From NCBI GenBank assembly GCA_937922045.1, contig CAKZXA010000071.1:1-56998 (forward strand): a DNA stretch of 56,998 nt. Direction: 5' to 3'. Below are positions 1-8,242 of the stretch, piece after piece. This DNA comes from an uncultured Acidimicrobiales bacterium. GTDB taxonomy: Bacteria > Actinomycetota > Acidimicrobiia > Acidimicrobiales > SZUA-35. The position numbers and the translations under genes are program-made. How positions within the stretch are numbered: position 1 is the stretch's first letter; each line of letters begins with the position of its first letter. Under the pieces are notes generated by a model. That model saw only the letters and a program-made list of their open reading frames with translations. It was not told where the DNA came from and ran no database searches.

Positions 1-468
1 GGCGTTGAGGTCAGGGTGTTGAAGGTCGATGCCGGTGTCGATAACGGCAACATCGACATCGACCCGGAAGTCGTCGGAGCCGTCGATGTCAATCGCCGGG
101 TTGGTGTCGGCAAACACCCGCTCGATGCCGGTCGGGTTATCCTGGGCGGCCAGCTGTACCTCGGCGTCCACCTCGACGAAGCTGACGTTCGGAAGGTTGG
201 CAATGCGATCGGCGGCCTGCGACGGGACCGAAATCGAGAAACCCTTGAGTGCATTGGAGTAGATGTGCCCGACCCTTCCCCCGGTGGCATCGGTGGCTGC
301 TCTGGCCGACGCGTTGGCGTTGGCGTTGGCGTTGAGTACGACAATCAGGTTCACCTTCTCGCCGGGCTGGGCCTGATCGTCGAGTTGGGCCTGAGCGGGG
401 GAGCTCGCCAAGGAGGCGAAAAACATAGCGGCCGCGCCTAAGAGCGCGATTAAGTAGGACTTTTTCAT
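1..468 (-). CDS. Secreted S8 subtilase, N-terminal part (runs off the window)
   Basis: Reading the minus strand from an ATG at 468 gives 156 codons without a stop up to the window edge. The protein opens with a Sec signal (KK, then a hydrophobic stretch, then an SSPAQA-type cleavage site near residue 30). A propeptide of the inhibitor I9 type follows (KVNLIVVLN, then ALKGFSISVP and FVEVDAEV). The first catalytic motif of subtilisins, AVIDTGID, lies at about residues 144-151 and carries the catalytic Asp. AGGAAG sits about 9 nt before the start, which supports it. A run of alternating Ala-Asn (ANANANAS) near the propeptide start comes from a 6-bp tandem repeat at 311-334. The His and Ser motifs lie outside the window. 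The family assignment is firm; the substrate is unknown. Confidence 0.88.
   Translation of the reverse strand, partial: MKKSYLIALLGAAAMFFASLASSPAQAQLDDQAQPGEKVNLIVVLNANANANASARAATDATGGRVGHIYSNALKGFSISVPSQAADRIANLPNVSFVEVDAEVQLAAQDNPTGIERVFADTNPAIDIDGSDDFRVDVDVAVIDTGIDLQHPDLNA
311..334. repeat. Four copies of the 6-bp unit GCGTTG
   Basis: Perfect tandem hexamers inside the subtilase propeptide region. They encode the Ala-Asn repeat and keep the reading frame. Confidence 0.9.
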
Positions 469-729
469 TTGATGATTCTTCCTATCGTCTGTGGCGGTTT
501 GTGGTCGAAGCGCACTGGTTGGCGGCGCTCGGTCAGCGGTCCACCGGGGTGGTCCCCGACGAGCCGTTTCTCGGACTGTTCAAAGATGAACGGTCGACCG
601 GCAGCGTACCTTAGGTGACCTCACCTAGTCGATGGTCTTGGCCGACCCTTAACCAAGCGATGGGCCAGTGCTTGTGTGTAGTCGATGCGTGGCCAAGAAG
701 ACGCATGATGGTGTAACAAGAGCGATCGC
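469..729. other. Intergenic region upstream of the subtilase
   Basis: No convincing gene. It should hold the promoter of the minus-strand subtilase. It contains the inverted repeat at 611-628 and a 12-bp palindrome (GAGCGATCGCTC, 720-731) that touches the stop codon of the SDR remnant. Confidence 0.6.
611..628. promoter_or_regulatory. Inverted repeat, possible metalloregulator-like operator
   Basis: TTAGGT, six bases, then ACCTAG; the core TAGGTGA/TCACCTA is a perfect inverted repeat with a 2-nt centre. The half sites look like those of DtxR/IdeR boxes, but the spacing between half sites is 6 rather than the usual 7. It lies about 145 bp upstream of the subtilase start. Function is inferred only from the pattern. 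Confidence 0.35.
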
Positions 730-1032
730 TCAGAAGCGCATCTGCTGGATCTGAGCGGATAGGCCACCGTCGAGCACCCACAGTTGGCCGGTGGTGTAGC
801 GGGCTTCGTCCGAAACCAACCAGAACACCAGGTTGGCCATGTCGGTCGGCGTGCCGATGGTGCGCAGCGGGTGTACGTTCTCCGCTTCAGCCCGGGCGGT
901 GGCTTCGTCCACGCCGTGGGGGAAGAACTGGGTCAGCATCGGGGTGTCGATGTAGCCGTCGTAGGAGCCGAAGTTGACGACGGCAGCATGGTCGGAGGCC
1001 CGCAACATCGCAAGCCTGAGGGTCGTCGCCGA
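730..1032 (-). pseudogene. SDR-family oxidoreductase remnant with a central deletion
   Basis: The C-terminal half is classical SDR: GYIDTPML, then PLRTIGTPTDMANLV and a C-terminus like TTGQLWVLDGG, which matches the cofactor loop and the last strand of 3-oxoacyl-reductase-like enzymes. Just before GYIDTP, the sequence AVVNFGSYDG resembles the strand that normally precedes the catalytic Ser-Tyr-Lys region. About 50-60 residues that should hold YxxxK are missing, so the two parts are joined by an internal deletion. The N-terminal Rossmann TGxxxGIG part is also missing, and an in-frame TAA at 1033-1035 separates the remnant from the ISL3 fragment upstream. It cannot encode an active SDR. An ATG at 1008 would give a 92-residue product. 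Confidence 0.8.
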
Positions 1033-1338
1033 TTAACTGGTCGACATCGGGAGCCCAGTGGGCGATCTCGGCACAGACCCGGACCCGCAACAGCCCTTCC
1101 ACCGTCGCTTCCACCACATGAGACGTGTTGGCCGCCCAAAGCACGGTAAATCCACATAGGACACCCTGGAACGATCCTTCAACCGCAGCTGAGCATCACA
1201 GCGGCCACAAACCGGGGGTTCAGATCGTGATGACACCTCAATTTTCAAACCACTGGCCAGTCCATCATCAACCCGATGAACCGCGACCCCTTCAAGACCA
1301 ACGAGCAGTTCACACATTCGACGAGGATCTGATGACAC
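1033..1338 (-). pseudogene. ISL3-family transposase, N-terminal fragment
   Basis: A GTG at 1338 opens a 101-residue frame. It carries the usual N-terminal features of ISL3 transposases: LLVGLEGVAV, then a zinc-finger half CGRCDAQ, then VDLPCFGRPTRLMWWKRRW. After about residue 84 the family pattern stops and the frame reaches TAA at 1033. The helix-turn-helix and DDE domains are absent. The break falls directly beside the truncated SDR gene, so insertion and later deletion probably removed both the rest of the transposase and the 5' end of the SDR gene. Confidence 0.75.
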
Positions 1339-1393
1339 AGGGACTCCCCGAAACTGGTGACGTTAAGCATCTCCAGACTCGTCGAGTCCCTGT
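1337..1393. repeat. 10-bp inverted repeat at the transposase start
   Basis: ACAGGGACTC (1337-1346) and GAGTCCCTGT (1384-1393) are perfect inverted arms around a 37-nt spacer. On the transposase strand the hairpin ends at the GTG start codon. It may be part of the IS left end or a hairpin hiding the start region. No matching right end is visible. Confidence 0.5.
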
Positions 1394-1486
1394 CTCGCGT
1401 CACGCACCCATCACCAAATCTGCCCGCTCAGATCCGAAGACCCATTTTGATAGCAACTGATGCCTTCGAACCCGTCGGGGCGAAGC

Positions 1487-2434
1487 TCATACGGCTTTGG
1501 AAACGGCACCGGGCGGAGATGCTATGGCGGAAAAGACCGCCTCGGCCGGTCCGGTGTGGTCGCCCTGCGGCCGCAACGACAGACCGAGAACCGGAGCGCC
1601 TCCGGTCTCCTGCACGATCACAATCGTGACCGACAGATCCTCGAGGTCGATCGATGCCGCATAAAGCACCTCACATTGCGGCCTACAGGCGTTGGCCGCA
1701 GCACAGGCGATCGCGGCGACAATATCGCGTGCCCGGGCGGTGCCCGTCAGGGTCGACCCACCGCTTGGGTCCAAGGCGATCGTCACCTCAGCCGAAACCT
1801 CAGGACTTCTCGACGACACCGAAGCGGTGACGAGGGGGCGGTTCGTTGAGTCCTCGTCGTCCGAGCCGGAAACAACAGCGACCATGGCCCGAAGCGACCT
1901 CACCAGGGCCCGAGCCTCGACGGGGGTGAATTGCTGTTCACGGAACACAGCGGCAGCGCAGCGAATGGTACCTCCTGTTCCCGAAAGCTGAAGTGGAAAG
2001 AGGCTCACCCACTGGGCACCCATTCGATACTGCAGAAGCTCTAGATGACGGGGGGCAACGCCATCATCGTCGAGCTGGAGTTGCTGCCACAGCCGTCCGT
2101 ATATCTCAAAAAGTAGTGGAGACCCGCGCTGAACGCTCGGCGGCAGTTGTAGAGCGAGCGAGACTGGCGTGTCATCGCGGCCAAGACCGGCGGCAACCAC
2201 ACCATCGAGTCCGAATGCATCCATGATCGCCCCGAGGGCTGCATCGAGAACATACTGTCGCACGTGTCCGCCCGCCCGGTTTCGTTCGGTGCCAAACAGG
2301 GTGGTTAACCCGCTCGAGCCTGGAACCGCCGATATCTGGGACGGGGCGTCAAGGATGCCAGCAAGTCCACGCCCCAAGCCTGTTGCACCTTTCCGAACGA
2401 GCGCGCCTGGCTGCCTATGTTGGGCCGACGTCAA
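1487..2434 (-). CDS. Hypothetical protein, soluble, actinobacterial style
   Basis: This 315-residue frame is not recognised. It starts at TTG (2434), and no in-frame ATG lies just upstream. There is no signal peptide or membrane segment. The N-terminal part is Gly/Ala-rich (ATGLGRGLAGIL). The middle has aliphatic strands (LALQLPPSV, WVSLFPLQLSG, GTIRCAAAVF). The C-terminal half alternates strands and acidic turns (VTIALDPSGGS, SVTIVIVQETGG). The alternation is like a repeated alpha/beta sensor-type (GAF or Roadblock) fold, but I see no diagnostic motif. The length and codon-position bias support a real gene. It reads the same way as the ISL3 fragment downstream of it. Confidence 0.6.
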   Translation of the reverse strand: MTSAQHRQPGALVRKGATGLGRGLAGILDAPSQISAVPGSSGLTTLFGTERNRAGGHVRQYVLDAALGAIMDAFGLDGVVAAGLGRDDTPVSLALQLPPSVQRGSPLLFEIYGRLWQQLQLDDDGVAPRHLELLQYRMGAQWVSLFPLQLSGTGGTIRCAAAVFREQQFTPVEARALVRSLRAMVAVVSGSDDEDSTNRPLVTASVSSRSPEVSAEVTIALDPSGGSTLTGTARARDIVAAIACAAANACRPQCEVLYAASIDLEDLSVTIVIVQETGGAPVLGLSLRPQGDHTGPAEAVFSAIASPPGAVSKAV

Positions 2435-2557
2435 CCGTGTAGCTCGATCCCCATCGGCGGCGGGAGTTGAAGCTGGGTGGCGGATACAGAGACAGTATCA
2501 TCTGACTACGACCCAAGGCGCGCATCATTTAGTAATTAAACGGCAATATATGCGAAT

Positions 2558-3358
2558 CTATTGACACGTAGAACGAAAATCTTTGTTGTCTTTATTTGTA
2601 TCTGCTTCGACGTTCAGAGGGTGGGCGGGAAGTTCGTCGACAGGGATGGCGATCGAGAGTCCGGTTGTTTCATCGAAACCCTGGAGCATCGCGACCACCG
2701 TTCCATCTCGACCAACCACAGGCCCACCCGAGAACCCTGGTGCGGTCCCCACGTCGAGCAAGGCAATGCCACCTTCGACCCCGTAGGCAGAACCATCCTC
2801 GGTAACGAGTTGCACCAGGCCGTCCCGGGCCACCAGCCGGTCTCTGCCCTGGAAGCCAAAGACGACAACCGGTTCACCAGCATCAGGGGCGCTCTGTCGG
2901 ACATCGAGCGACGCTATCCCGTTGGGGCTCGCTAGCCAGGCCACGTCGCTCGTCGTCATCCGACCTACGACCTCGACGGTCGCCAGCGAATCTCCGTTGT
3001 CGACCTTGGCCAGATCGGCGCCCTCGATGACGTGACGGTTGGTAAAGAGTACACCGCTAGCCGCGAAGGCGGTGCCGTCGGTTCGCCCCTCGCATGTCCG
3101 AGCAACCACCCGAACAACCGACGGTTTTACGCGGGCAACCAGCGCCAGCTTCTCCCCCATCTCCATCCTTGCGAAGGCGGCAGGCTCCTCAGCAGTGTCG
3201 GCGCCGGTCCCGACGAGAGCGACAGCGCCCGCCGAGAGAAGGCCGAGGACCAGGGCGGTGCTGACAGCCAGCTTCGCTGCCAGGGCGAGAACCATCCTGG
3301 GACGGACCGCGCCGACGTAGTTCGCCGCCTCCACCCCTTGTTCGAAACCTTCAGTCAT
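2558..3358 (-). CDS. Membrane-anchored trypsin-like serine protease
   Basis: The 266-residue protein has one membrane segment at about 22-50, then an extracytoplasmic chymotrypsin-fold domain. The triad is visible: His109 in TNRHV, Asp138 in SDVAWL and Ser210 in APGFSGGP. Two cysteines (89 and near the C-terminus) could be structural. There is no PDZ domain, so it is shorter than HtrA/DegP and more like the protease half of MarP-type proteins or other degradative S1 proteases. GAGG lies about 9 nt before the ATG. The extreme C-terminus (TNKDNKDFRSTCQ) is polar and AT-richer than the rest of the gene. Role in envelope stress or processing is an inference. Confidence 0.85.
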   Translation of the reverse strand: MTEGFEQGVEAANYVGAVRPRMVLALAAKLAVSTALVLGLLSAGAVALVGTGADTAEEPAAFARMEMGEKLALVARVKPSVVRVVARTCEGRTDGTAFAASGVLFTNRHVIEGADLAKVDNGDSLATVEVVGRMTTSDVAWLASPNGIASLDVRQSAPDAGEPVVVFGFQGRDRLVARDGLVQLVTEDGSAYGVEGGIALLDVGTAPGFSGGPVVGRDGTVVAMLQGFDETTGLSIAIPVDELPAHPLNVEADTNKDNKDFRSTCQ

Positions 3359-3651
3359 ATCGACCTCGTTTCAACCACACCCATTAACCACACACCCACC
3401 AGCCACACGAACCAACCACGCCCCATCAACGAGACTGCAACCGTCAACGTCAACGGTAGGCCGAGCAGAGAAGATGGCTTTCGGTTCGGCATGAATCACC
3501 CAGCACAAGGAGACGCTCCGGGCCGATCGACCCGGCCAGCCAGCAGACAACTCAGTCGCCACAGGGTTCTCACGGCCCATGACAGCTAGAGACCGGGCGA
3601 ATTGGGCCGCTGACTTGAGGGGCTGGCGCTATCTCTGCTGAAGTTGACCGG
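3359..3651. other. Divergent intergenic region
   Basis: The region lies between the serine protease and the epoxide hydrolase. The first 100 bases are C/A-rich on the plus strand. I see no gene, hairpin or clear promoter pair in it. Confidence 0.4.
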
Positions 3652-4794
3652 ATGTCGACCACACTGCCCGAGCCGGTGCCATTCTCGATCTCCGTCACTG
3701 ACGACCAGCTCGATGATCTTCGTCAACGCCTAGCCGCCACCCGCTGGCCTGAGGCGTCGACCGTCGATGACTGGTCGCAAGGAACACCCCTAGGCTACCT
3801 CCAGGAACTTTGCCAGTACTGGCTCAACGAGTACGACTGGCGACAGACCGAGACACGGCTTAACCGTTCCGCCCATCAGCGGATAGCGATCGACGACCTG
3901 GATATCCACTACGTCCATCATCGATCACCCGAGCCCGGCGCCCTACCGCTCATCATTACCCACGGCTGGCCTGGCTCGTTTCTAGAGTTCGAGAAGGTTG
4001 TCGGACCCCTCTCTGACCCGGCTTCACACGGCGGCGATCCCAGTGATGCCTTTCATGTGGTGTGTCCGTCGCTCCCTGGGTTCGGCTTGTCTGGCAAACC
4101 GACCACGACGGGGTGGGGAGTCGAGAAAGTGGCGGAGACATGGTCGATCTTGATGGCGGCCTTGGGTTACGAACGCTACGGCGCCCAAGGTGGAGACTGG
4201 GGCTCAGCGGTCACCACCGCGGTGGGTGGCTTGGATGGCGAGCACTGCATCGGCATTCACACCAACATGCCGGTCGGCCGGGGTGCGCCCAGCGAACAGC
4301 CGGACGCGTCGGAGCAGAGGGCGCTGGACGCTCTCGCCCACTACGCCGACTGGGACTCGGGCTACTCAAAGCAGCAGGCGACCCGGCCCCAAACCATCGG
4401 CTACGCGCTCACCGACTCGCCCGTGGGTCAGGCGGCCTGGATCGTAGAGAAGTACTGGGCTTGGACAGACTGTGATGGCCACCCAGAGAATGCTCTGACC
4501 AAGGACGAGATGATCGACAACATCATGCTGTATTGGCTCAACGCCGCCGCTGCCTCCTCGGCCCGTCTTTATTGGGAAAGCTTCGGCCAGTTTCGGCCCA
4601 AGCCTGTGGAAATACCAACGGGAGTCGCCGCGTTCCCAAAGGAGATCCTGCCGAGCACTCGCTCCTGGGCGGAAAAGACCTATCGCAATATCGTGCAATG
4701 GACCGAGATGCCACGAGGCGGACATTTCGCTGCCTGGGAGCAACCCGATCTCTACGTCGACGACGTGCGATCCTTCTTCCGAGCCCTGAGGTAG
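3652..4794 (+). CDS. Epoxide hydrolase family alpha/beta hydrolase
   Basis: This 380-residue enzyme has the two-part structure of microsomal-type epoxide hydrolases: an N-terminal EHN domain (about 8-115, FSISVTDDQLDDLRQRL and RWP) and an alpha/beta hydrolase core. HGWPGS at 104-109 supplies the oxyanion hole. The nucleophile is Asp182 in QGGDWGS, and the base is His358 in RGGHFAAWEQP. Such enzymes open epoxides to diols through an alkyl-enzyme ester. Length matches the family. The substrate cannot be told; it may detoxify epoxides from oxygenase reactions. The start has no strong ribosome binding site (GAAG only). Confidence 0.9.
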   Translation: MSTTLPEPVPFSISVTDDQLDDLRQRLAATRWPEASTVDDWSQGTPLGYLQELCQYWLNEYDWRQTETRLNRSAHQRIAIDDLDIHYVHHRSPEPGALPLIITHGWPGSFLEFEKVVGPLSDPASHGGDPSDAFHVVCPSLPGFGLSGKPTTTGWGVEKVAETWSILMAALGYERYGAQGGDWGSAVTTAVGGLDGEHCIGIHTNMPVGRGAPSEQPDASEQRALDALAHYADWDSGYSKQQATRPQTIGYALTDSPVGQAAWIVEKYWAWTDCDGHPENALTKDEMIDNIMLYWLNAAAASSARLYWESFGQFRPKPVEIPTGVAAFPKEILPSTRSWAEKTYRNIVQWTEMPRGGHFAAWEQPDLYVDDVRSFFRALR

Positions 4795-4998
4795 CCGGGT
4801 GTCGGCGCCAAACCAAAGCAATACCTGACGAGGCGACGCTTTCATCATTGTCGGTTTTGATTCATTGATCGCGCTCCAACTAGATTCAGTTGGCGTCGCA
4901 GATCGCTCCAATGCGGCCCCTTAAACGACTACATCCCATCGGAATGTACATCTCCCCGTGTCCGAGCAACACAACTAACACAGAGGCAAACCAGCACT

Positions 4999-6237
4999 AT
5001 GAAACCCGACTTCGCCCGATTCCATCTCGACCATATGTCACGACGCGATGCTCTCAAGTTAGGAGCAGCCGGAGCTGCAGCAGCCACCGCTACCACCCTG
5101 GCTGGCGGCTCGGCGGCAGGTGCAAACAAGCCGAACAACGGGAAAGGGAAAGGGCGGTCCAGCAAGTCGTACGGGCCAGCCAGCGGCACCTACTCCGATG
5201 ACATGTTTGATGTTGACGCTGTCCTCGCTGGGGCGTGGGACAACGGCCCCTACGGCCCCGGCGACGAGCGCGGCACCTTCAACGAGCTAACAGCGGCCCG
5301 AACCGCCGCCGCCCTCGGCCAGTTCAACCCGGCCAAGCCCGTGAACACCTATCAGCTTGGCGAAGAGATGTTCAATGGCTTCCCCGCCTTCCCCAGCGAT
5401 CCACCTCGCCGTCACGACATGTTTCTCTATGTCCTCGGATTTGAGGCACCGGCTGGCTTCGTAGACGGCGGTGGTATCCAGTCGTCGCTCACCCCGATCG
5501 GCCCCAACAAGGTGGCAGCGTTGGAGGAGCGGTTCGGCGAGAACTTCACCTTCCAGATCGCGACCCAGATCGACGGGCTTAACCACATCGGCGTTGGCGA
5601 GGTCTTCTATAACGGCAACCGTGGTCCTGACATCGTCACCTCGACGGGCACCTCGGCCCTCGGCAACGAGAACATGGGACCGATCGTTGCCCGTGGCGTC
5701 ATCTACGACGTCGTTGGACTGAAGGTTGCGACCGGCAAGAGCGAAGACATCTTCGTGGCTCCCAACGGCAAGGCTGTTCTGAGAGACAACTACAGAGTTA
5801 CCCTCGATGATCTGCAGGCCTGCCTACGCCGCCAGGGTGTTCGTCAACCTGGCGCTGGCGATGTACCCCTCATCAACACCGGATGGACGCACCTAGCCCG
5901 CTCCGATGCCGAACGATATCTGGCCCAGCAGCCTGGTATTTACATGGAGGAAGCCCGCTATTTCGCCGACCGCAAGGTGGCACTCGTCGGTGCCGATACC
6001 TGGGGTCTTGAAGTCTTGGATCCCGCGGTCACCGGAGGCAACGCCTTCCCTTGCCATCAGCTCCTCATCACCAAAGAGGGAGTGCGGATCGGGGAGTCCA
6101 TGGTTGTCGACGAAGCCATAGCCGATCATTGTTACGAAGGCGTGTTCATCGCCACTCCTGAAAACGTTCCCGGAGCCACCTGTGGCTCGTCTGCTCCAGC
6201 CTTCCTTGGCCAGCCAGGACGCGCTCCACGCGACTGA
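4999..6237 (+). CDS. Tat-exported cyclase-family (kynurenine formamidase-like) metal hydrolase
   Basis: The 412-residue protein begins with a twin-arginine signal (SRRDALKLG at 14-22, then an Ala-rich stretch to about residue 43). The rest is the cyclase fold (PF04199-type). The longer branch of this family has TQxDGxxH in place of HxGTHxD; here TQIDGLNHIG (189-198) supplies probable metal ligands Asp192 and His196. FYNG, GRDVPLINTGW-like and ADTWGLE segments follow in family order. A second conserved ligand region is NAFPCHQLL near 345-355. It should act outside the cytoplasm on an amide or lactone. It converges on the proline racemase gene with a strong hairpin between them. The substrate is unknown. 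Confidence 0.85.
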   Translation: MKPDFARFHLDHMSRRDALKLGAAGAAAATATTLAGGSAAGANKPNNGKGKGRSSKSYGPASGTYSDDMFDVDAVLAGAWDNGPYGPGDERGTFNELTAARTAAALGQFNPAKPVNTYQLGEEMFNGFPAFPSDPPRRHDMFLYVLGFEAPAGFVDGGGIQSSLTPIGPNKVAALEERFGENFTFQIATQIDGLNHIGVGEVFYNGNRGPDIVTSTGTSALGNENMGPIVARGVIYDVVGLKVATGKSEDIFVAPNGKAVLRDNYRVTLDDLQACLRRQGVRQPGAGDVPLINTGWTHLARSDAERYLAQQPGIYMEEARYFADRKVALVGADTWGLEVLDPAVTGGNAFPCHQLLITKEGVRIGESMVVDEAIADHCYEGVFIATPENVPGATCGSSAPAFLGQPGRAPRD

Positions 6238-6253
6238 GAAATCGTCGACACAC

Positions 6254-6283
6254 GGGGCTGGCGAGCGCATGCTCGCCAGCCCC
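6254..6283. terminator. Strong bidirectional hairpin between convergent genes
   Basis: A perfect 13-bp stem (GGGGCTGGCGAGC and its complement) encloses a 4-nt loop. It lies 16 nt after the cyclase stop and 15 nt after the racemase stop on the other strand. There is no T-tract, so it is a GC-type terminator or a 3'-end stabiliser. Confidence 0.8.
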
Positions 6284-6298
6284 GAGTGGCATCACCTA

Positions 6299-7429
6299 CT
6301 AACGCAGCTGAAATCCGAGCCCTAGCGAGTCGTGGGGATCGAGATGGAACGCACAGTTTCCCGTTCGGTGGGCCCGGCCGCCGACCCACGTCAACAGTTC
6401 GTCGCGCCCGCCGCGCCCAACGACCTCATCGACACCACCGACAAACCTGGTAGCAACGATGCCGCGATTGCTGAAGCGCTGGCCGGGTTGAATCCGCCCC
6501 TGATGATGCAGTACAGCCAGCCTGGCAGAGGTCCCTGAGCCGCAGGGCGAACGATCCACCTGGCCATCGGCAAAGATCGTGACGTTCCGCTGATCGACCA
6601 CGATCTCACCTCGGCCGATGGCGTCGAGACTTTGGCCTGACCGCTCGACCGGAGCCTCCATCGACACATCGTGCTCTTCGTGAAAGATCACCCCATAGAG
6701 ACCCGAGAGGCGGTCGTCGACCGGATGCGAAAGGTCTGGATGCCCAACAAGCGACGCCTTGATCTCACGTCCGAGCGCTATGAACTTCGTCGTTGCGTTG
6801 GATGTCAGGTCGAGGCCGTCGAGCTCGCCGAGATCAACCGATAGGTAAAAGGCACCTCCAAATGAAATCTGTCCGGTCACAGAGCCCAGCGACGTATCGA
6901 TAATGAGCGGATCACCGCTAATGAAGGAACCGACGTTCCAGAACCGCACCGCCTCAACTATGGGGGCAGCTTCGTCGGCCTGATCGCCCAGGAAGACCTC
7001 GACGTTCAACCGTCCAGACGGCACATCGATCACCAACGAAAGAGTTGAAACGCCCGGTTTGGGTTGAACAAGCCCGCTTTCGACAGCCCAGGTCGCCAGC
7101 GCTATCGTTCCGTGCCCACAGGCGGTGCTAAAGCCGTCTTTGTGAAAGAAGAGCACACCGAAGTTCCCGTGCTCATCGTCAGCTGGCGTGATGAAGCCGC
7201 CATACATGTCCGCATGGCCCCGCGGTTCGTTGACCAGAAAGGCCCTGACCTCATCGAGGTGCTCTTGAGCCCAGGTTCGACGATCGAGCACTGTGGCGCC
7301 TTGGGCTACCGGCACGCCGCCGGTGACGATACGGAAAGGCTCGCCACCGGTGTGATAATCGACCGTCGTCAGCGGCTGATCCAAACGGAATGCTGCGCCT
7401 TGCTTCGATGCTCCAGACATCCGAAACAT
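6299..7429 (-). CDS. Proline racemase / 4-hydroxyproline epimerase family
   Basis: The 376-residue protein has both catalytic cysteines of proline racemases: Cys104 in STACGHGT and Cys296 in SPCGSGTSA. The two-cysteine set points to a racemase or epimerase. Trans-3-hydroxyproline dehydratases have lost one of the two. DYHTGGEP near the N-terminus and the acidic VDLG region also match the family. Its start lies 8 nt after the stop of the HNH gene, so the two may be co-transcribed, and translation may be coupled. It probably serves use of proline or hydroxyproline derivatives. Which of the two activities it has cannot be decided here. Confidence 0.9.
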   Translation of the reverse strand: MFRMSGASKQGAAFRLDQPLTTVDYHTGGEPFRIVTGGVPVAQGATVLDRRTWAQEHLDEVRAFLVNEPRGHADMYGGFITPADDEHGNFGVLFFHKDGFSTACGHGTIALATWAVESGLVQPKPGVSTLSLVIDVPSGRLNVEVFLGDQADEAAPIVEAVRFWNVGSFISGDPLIIDTSLGSVTGQISFGGAFYLSVDLGELDGLDLTSNATTKFIALGREIKASLVGHPDLSHPVDDRLSGLYGVIFHEEHDVSMEAPVERSGQSLDAIGRGEIVVDQRNVTIFADGQVDRSPCGSGTSARLAVLHHQGRIQPGQRFSNRGIVATRFVGGVDEVVGRGGRDELLTWVGGRAHRTGNCAFHLDPHDSLGLGFQLR

Positions 7430-7436
7430 CGTAGGC

Positions 7437-7940
7437 TCACTGGGCGGGAACCACCCAGCGTTCCCACTCGGAGCGAGTCCGCGCCCTGGTCGTCAGTATC
7501 ATCACCCGCGTCGGCTCTGTGGGCTCTCGTTTCAGCGACCACCCGAGTTCATCGAGCGTGCGGTCTCCCTTGACGGAATTGTGACGGCCGCACATCAGGG
7601 CAACGTTCGTCCAACGATGCTCGCCACCGCGGCTACGAGCGACCAGATGGTCGATGGTGTCACCTCGCCGCTCACACCCAGCCACCTGGCAACGACGACC
7701 ATCCCGGGCCACGAGGTACTGGCGGGTCAACGGTACACCGGAGCCACGGCGGGTCTTGACCATCGAAAGAAGTCGTACGACCGCCGGCCACGGTAGCTCT
7801 AGACCGCCACTGGACCGCACGATGCGATCACCATCCTGTTCGAGCAGCTCACCTCGTCCGGTGACGACGAGAGCCACCGCCCGCTGCCACGACACGAAGG
7901 TCAAGGGTTCATAGGATGCGTTCAGAATGAGAACCGTCAC
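7437..7940 (-). CDS. HNH endonuclease
   Basis: I place the start at GTG 7940, with GGGAGG 7 nt upstream; the protein then begins with VLILNASYEPL as in its relatives. A longer frame from 8054 exists but adds a poorly conserved tail. The 167-residue product belongs to the actinobacterial HNH family with an N-terminal NASYEPL..SWQRAVALV region. The nuclease motif follows: CxxxxC (CQVAGC), then the HNH core IDHLVARSRGGEHRWTNV, then CGRHN. These are small nicking or cutting enzymes of unknown biological role, often single genes outside restriction loci. The proline racemase gene follows directly. Confidence 0.85.
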   Translation of the reverse strand: MTVLILNASYEPLTFVSWQRAVALVVTGRGELLEQDGDRIVRSSGGLELPWPAVVRLLSMVKTRRGSGVPLTRQYLVARDGRRCQVAGCERRGDTIDHLVARSRGGEHRWTNVALMCGRHNSVKGDRTLDELGWSLKREPTEPTRVMILTTRARTRSEWERWVVPAQ

Positions 7941-8242
7941 CTCGACACCTCCCGGCTTGGGCCTAGACCTTCTCGCCAACAACGGATCTGTACGCGCTCC
8001 ACTATGGAACCGCGACTCGCTCTTCGCAAAAGAATATTGCTCGGCAAGCGACAAGCGCCAGTCCCCCGTCTACCGATTCACGTACGGCGCAAGCCTGATG
8101 GGGCCTGTGGCGGGAACAAGCGGTATCATTGTCGACGGACCAAGACCACCGGCCGCTCGCTAGGCGTCGGCCTGCCGAGGAATGACGATGTGACCGTGTC
8201 AACGGATCGGTACGGCGTACTTCCAGCCAGGAGCTTCGACTC

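Noticed and set aside
16-441. Plus-strand open frame of 141 codons at the left edge
   Set aside because: It is the antisense shadow of the subtilase gene, whose signal peptide, propeptide and catalytic Asp motif are all on the minus strand.
720-731. Palindrome GAGCGATCGCTC
   Set aside because: It is short, has no loop and no T-tract, and lies at the stop of a dead gene. It may be chance in GC-rich DNA.
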